Position numbers and translations under genes: made by a program. The notes beneath the pieces are model-generated. The model had not been told where the DNA came from and did no database searches. It was given only the letters and a program-made list of their open reading frames with translations. Below are positions 63,639-64,000 of a stretch of 64,000 bases of DNA, piece after piece; the first letter of the stretch is position 1, and each line of letters starts with the position of its first letter. The DNA is from Paramecium sonneborni (taxonomy: Eukaryota; Ciliophora; Oligohymenophorea; Peniculida; Parameciidae): assembly GCA_905182985.1 (NCBI GenBank), contig CAJJDN010000096.1, forward strand, positions 274,680 to 338,679, written 5' to 3'.

Positions 63639-64000
63639 TACTTTTTGATAGTTATAAGAATATTATTCTTATTTCTAAAGCATCTTATTTATTCAGAGAT
63701 ATTTTGATATCATAAAATGAATTCATAAAAATGCTTTTCATAGATACCAATTCACAATACATAAGATTTAATTAAGTTGTTTATCGAATATTTACTTGTT
63801 TGAACATCTAAGTAAGTTATAATTCTAATATTGCTAAAATTATATATTTGATTTTAGATATATACTCTATTCTATTATAAAAGGGTTTTTAATTTAGAAG
63901 GAGTAAAAATAAGAATATTAAAAGATGATTTAATGATGTTAATTTTGAAAATGATATTTTTTAATTAAATTTAAAAATATTTAATAATAAAGTTGAATTA
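63639..64000 (+). other. second copy of the 62579-62940 sequence
   Basis: This repeats the second exon of the 62483 gene and downstream sequence. It is described under the duplication entry and adds no new gene. Confidence 0.85.

Larger units (their letters stand above)
62579..64000. repeat. direct duplication of at least 362 bp across the N gap (assembly artefact)
   Basis: Bases 62579-62940 recur at 63639-64000 with constant offset 1,060. The stretches compared are identical, and the window ends before the repeat does. The pattern matches the three single-N joins earlier, except that a 344-base gap has been inserted between the overlapping contigs. The gap therefore probably contains no missing sequence. 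Confidence 0.85.

Overview
The window is ciliate macronuclear DNA, almost certainly Paramecium. It is very AT-rich. In every real gene TAA and TAG are read through as glutamine and only TGA ends the frame (genetic code 6). Introns are tiny, mostly 21-31 nt, usually GTA...TAG, and many restore a frame that is otherwise broken. Genes are tightly packed. Standard-code ORF finding misses almost all of them, so the models below were built by hand with TGA as the only stop and micro-introns removed. Most spliced models come out as exact multiples of three.

Layout. 1-591: 3' end of a protein kinase. 1160-3405: two uncharacterised minus-strand genes. 4796-5846: a predicted doubly acylated coiled-coil protein. 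5932-7197: transaldolase (minus), divergent from an RBBP4/MSI1-type WD40 histone chaperone (7281-8593). 8702-12818: a Q-rich coiled-coil gene, a decayed P-loop gene and a minus-strand coiled-coil gene. 13386-15220: VWA protein. 15240-19158: a decayed kinase and a decayed YjeF_N-like gene, head to head. 19182-22562: PP2C phosphatase converging on peroxisomal acyl-CoA oxidase. 22650-27944: LRR protein, FCP1/SCP-type phosphatase and a basic low-complexity protein. 27981-29815: Myb/SANT protein. 30421-33954: MFSD1-like transporter, J-domain protein and trichocyst matrix protein, all minus. 35473-39326: coiled-coil protein and kinesin-13. 39365-40527: CDC7-like kinase. 41658-45960: uncharacterised genes. 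46946-48207: ELMO-domain protein, divergent by 12 bp from an EF-hand protein (48220-49809). 50117-51184: quinone-reductase-type enzyme. 52030-62241: a compact plus-strand run of an unknown protein, a Ulp1-type SUMO protease, a membrane protein with a C-terminal CxxC, and a protein of about 2,330 residues with LRR-like repeats and C-terminal membrane segments. 62483-64000: a small gene, a kinase 3' end and an assembly gap.

Two overall points. First, four places carry perfect direct repeats of about 1.1 kb, three joined by a single N and one bridged by a 344-N gap. These look like unmerged contig overlaps, not biology, and they distort any automatic annotation there. Second, several loci are clearly decaying (frameshifts plus in-frame TGA, catalytic residues lost) next to flawless genes. 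That fits loss of duplicate copies after whole-genome duplication, which is well known in Paramecium. I did not find a convincing new multi-gene system. The most unusual items are the giant LRR-membrane protein with its tightly packed upstream genes, the catalytically dead kinase relic, and the near-zero-length bidirectional promoters.
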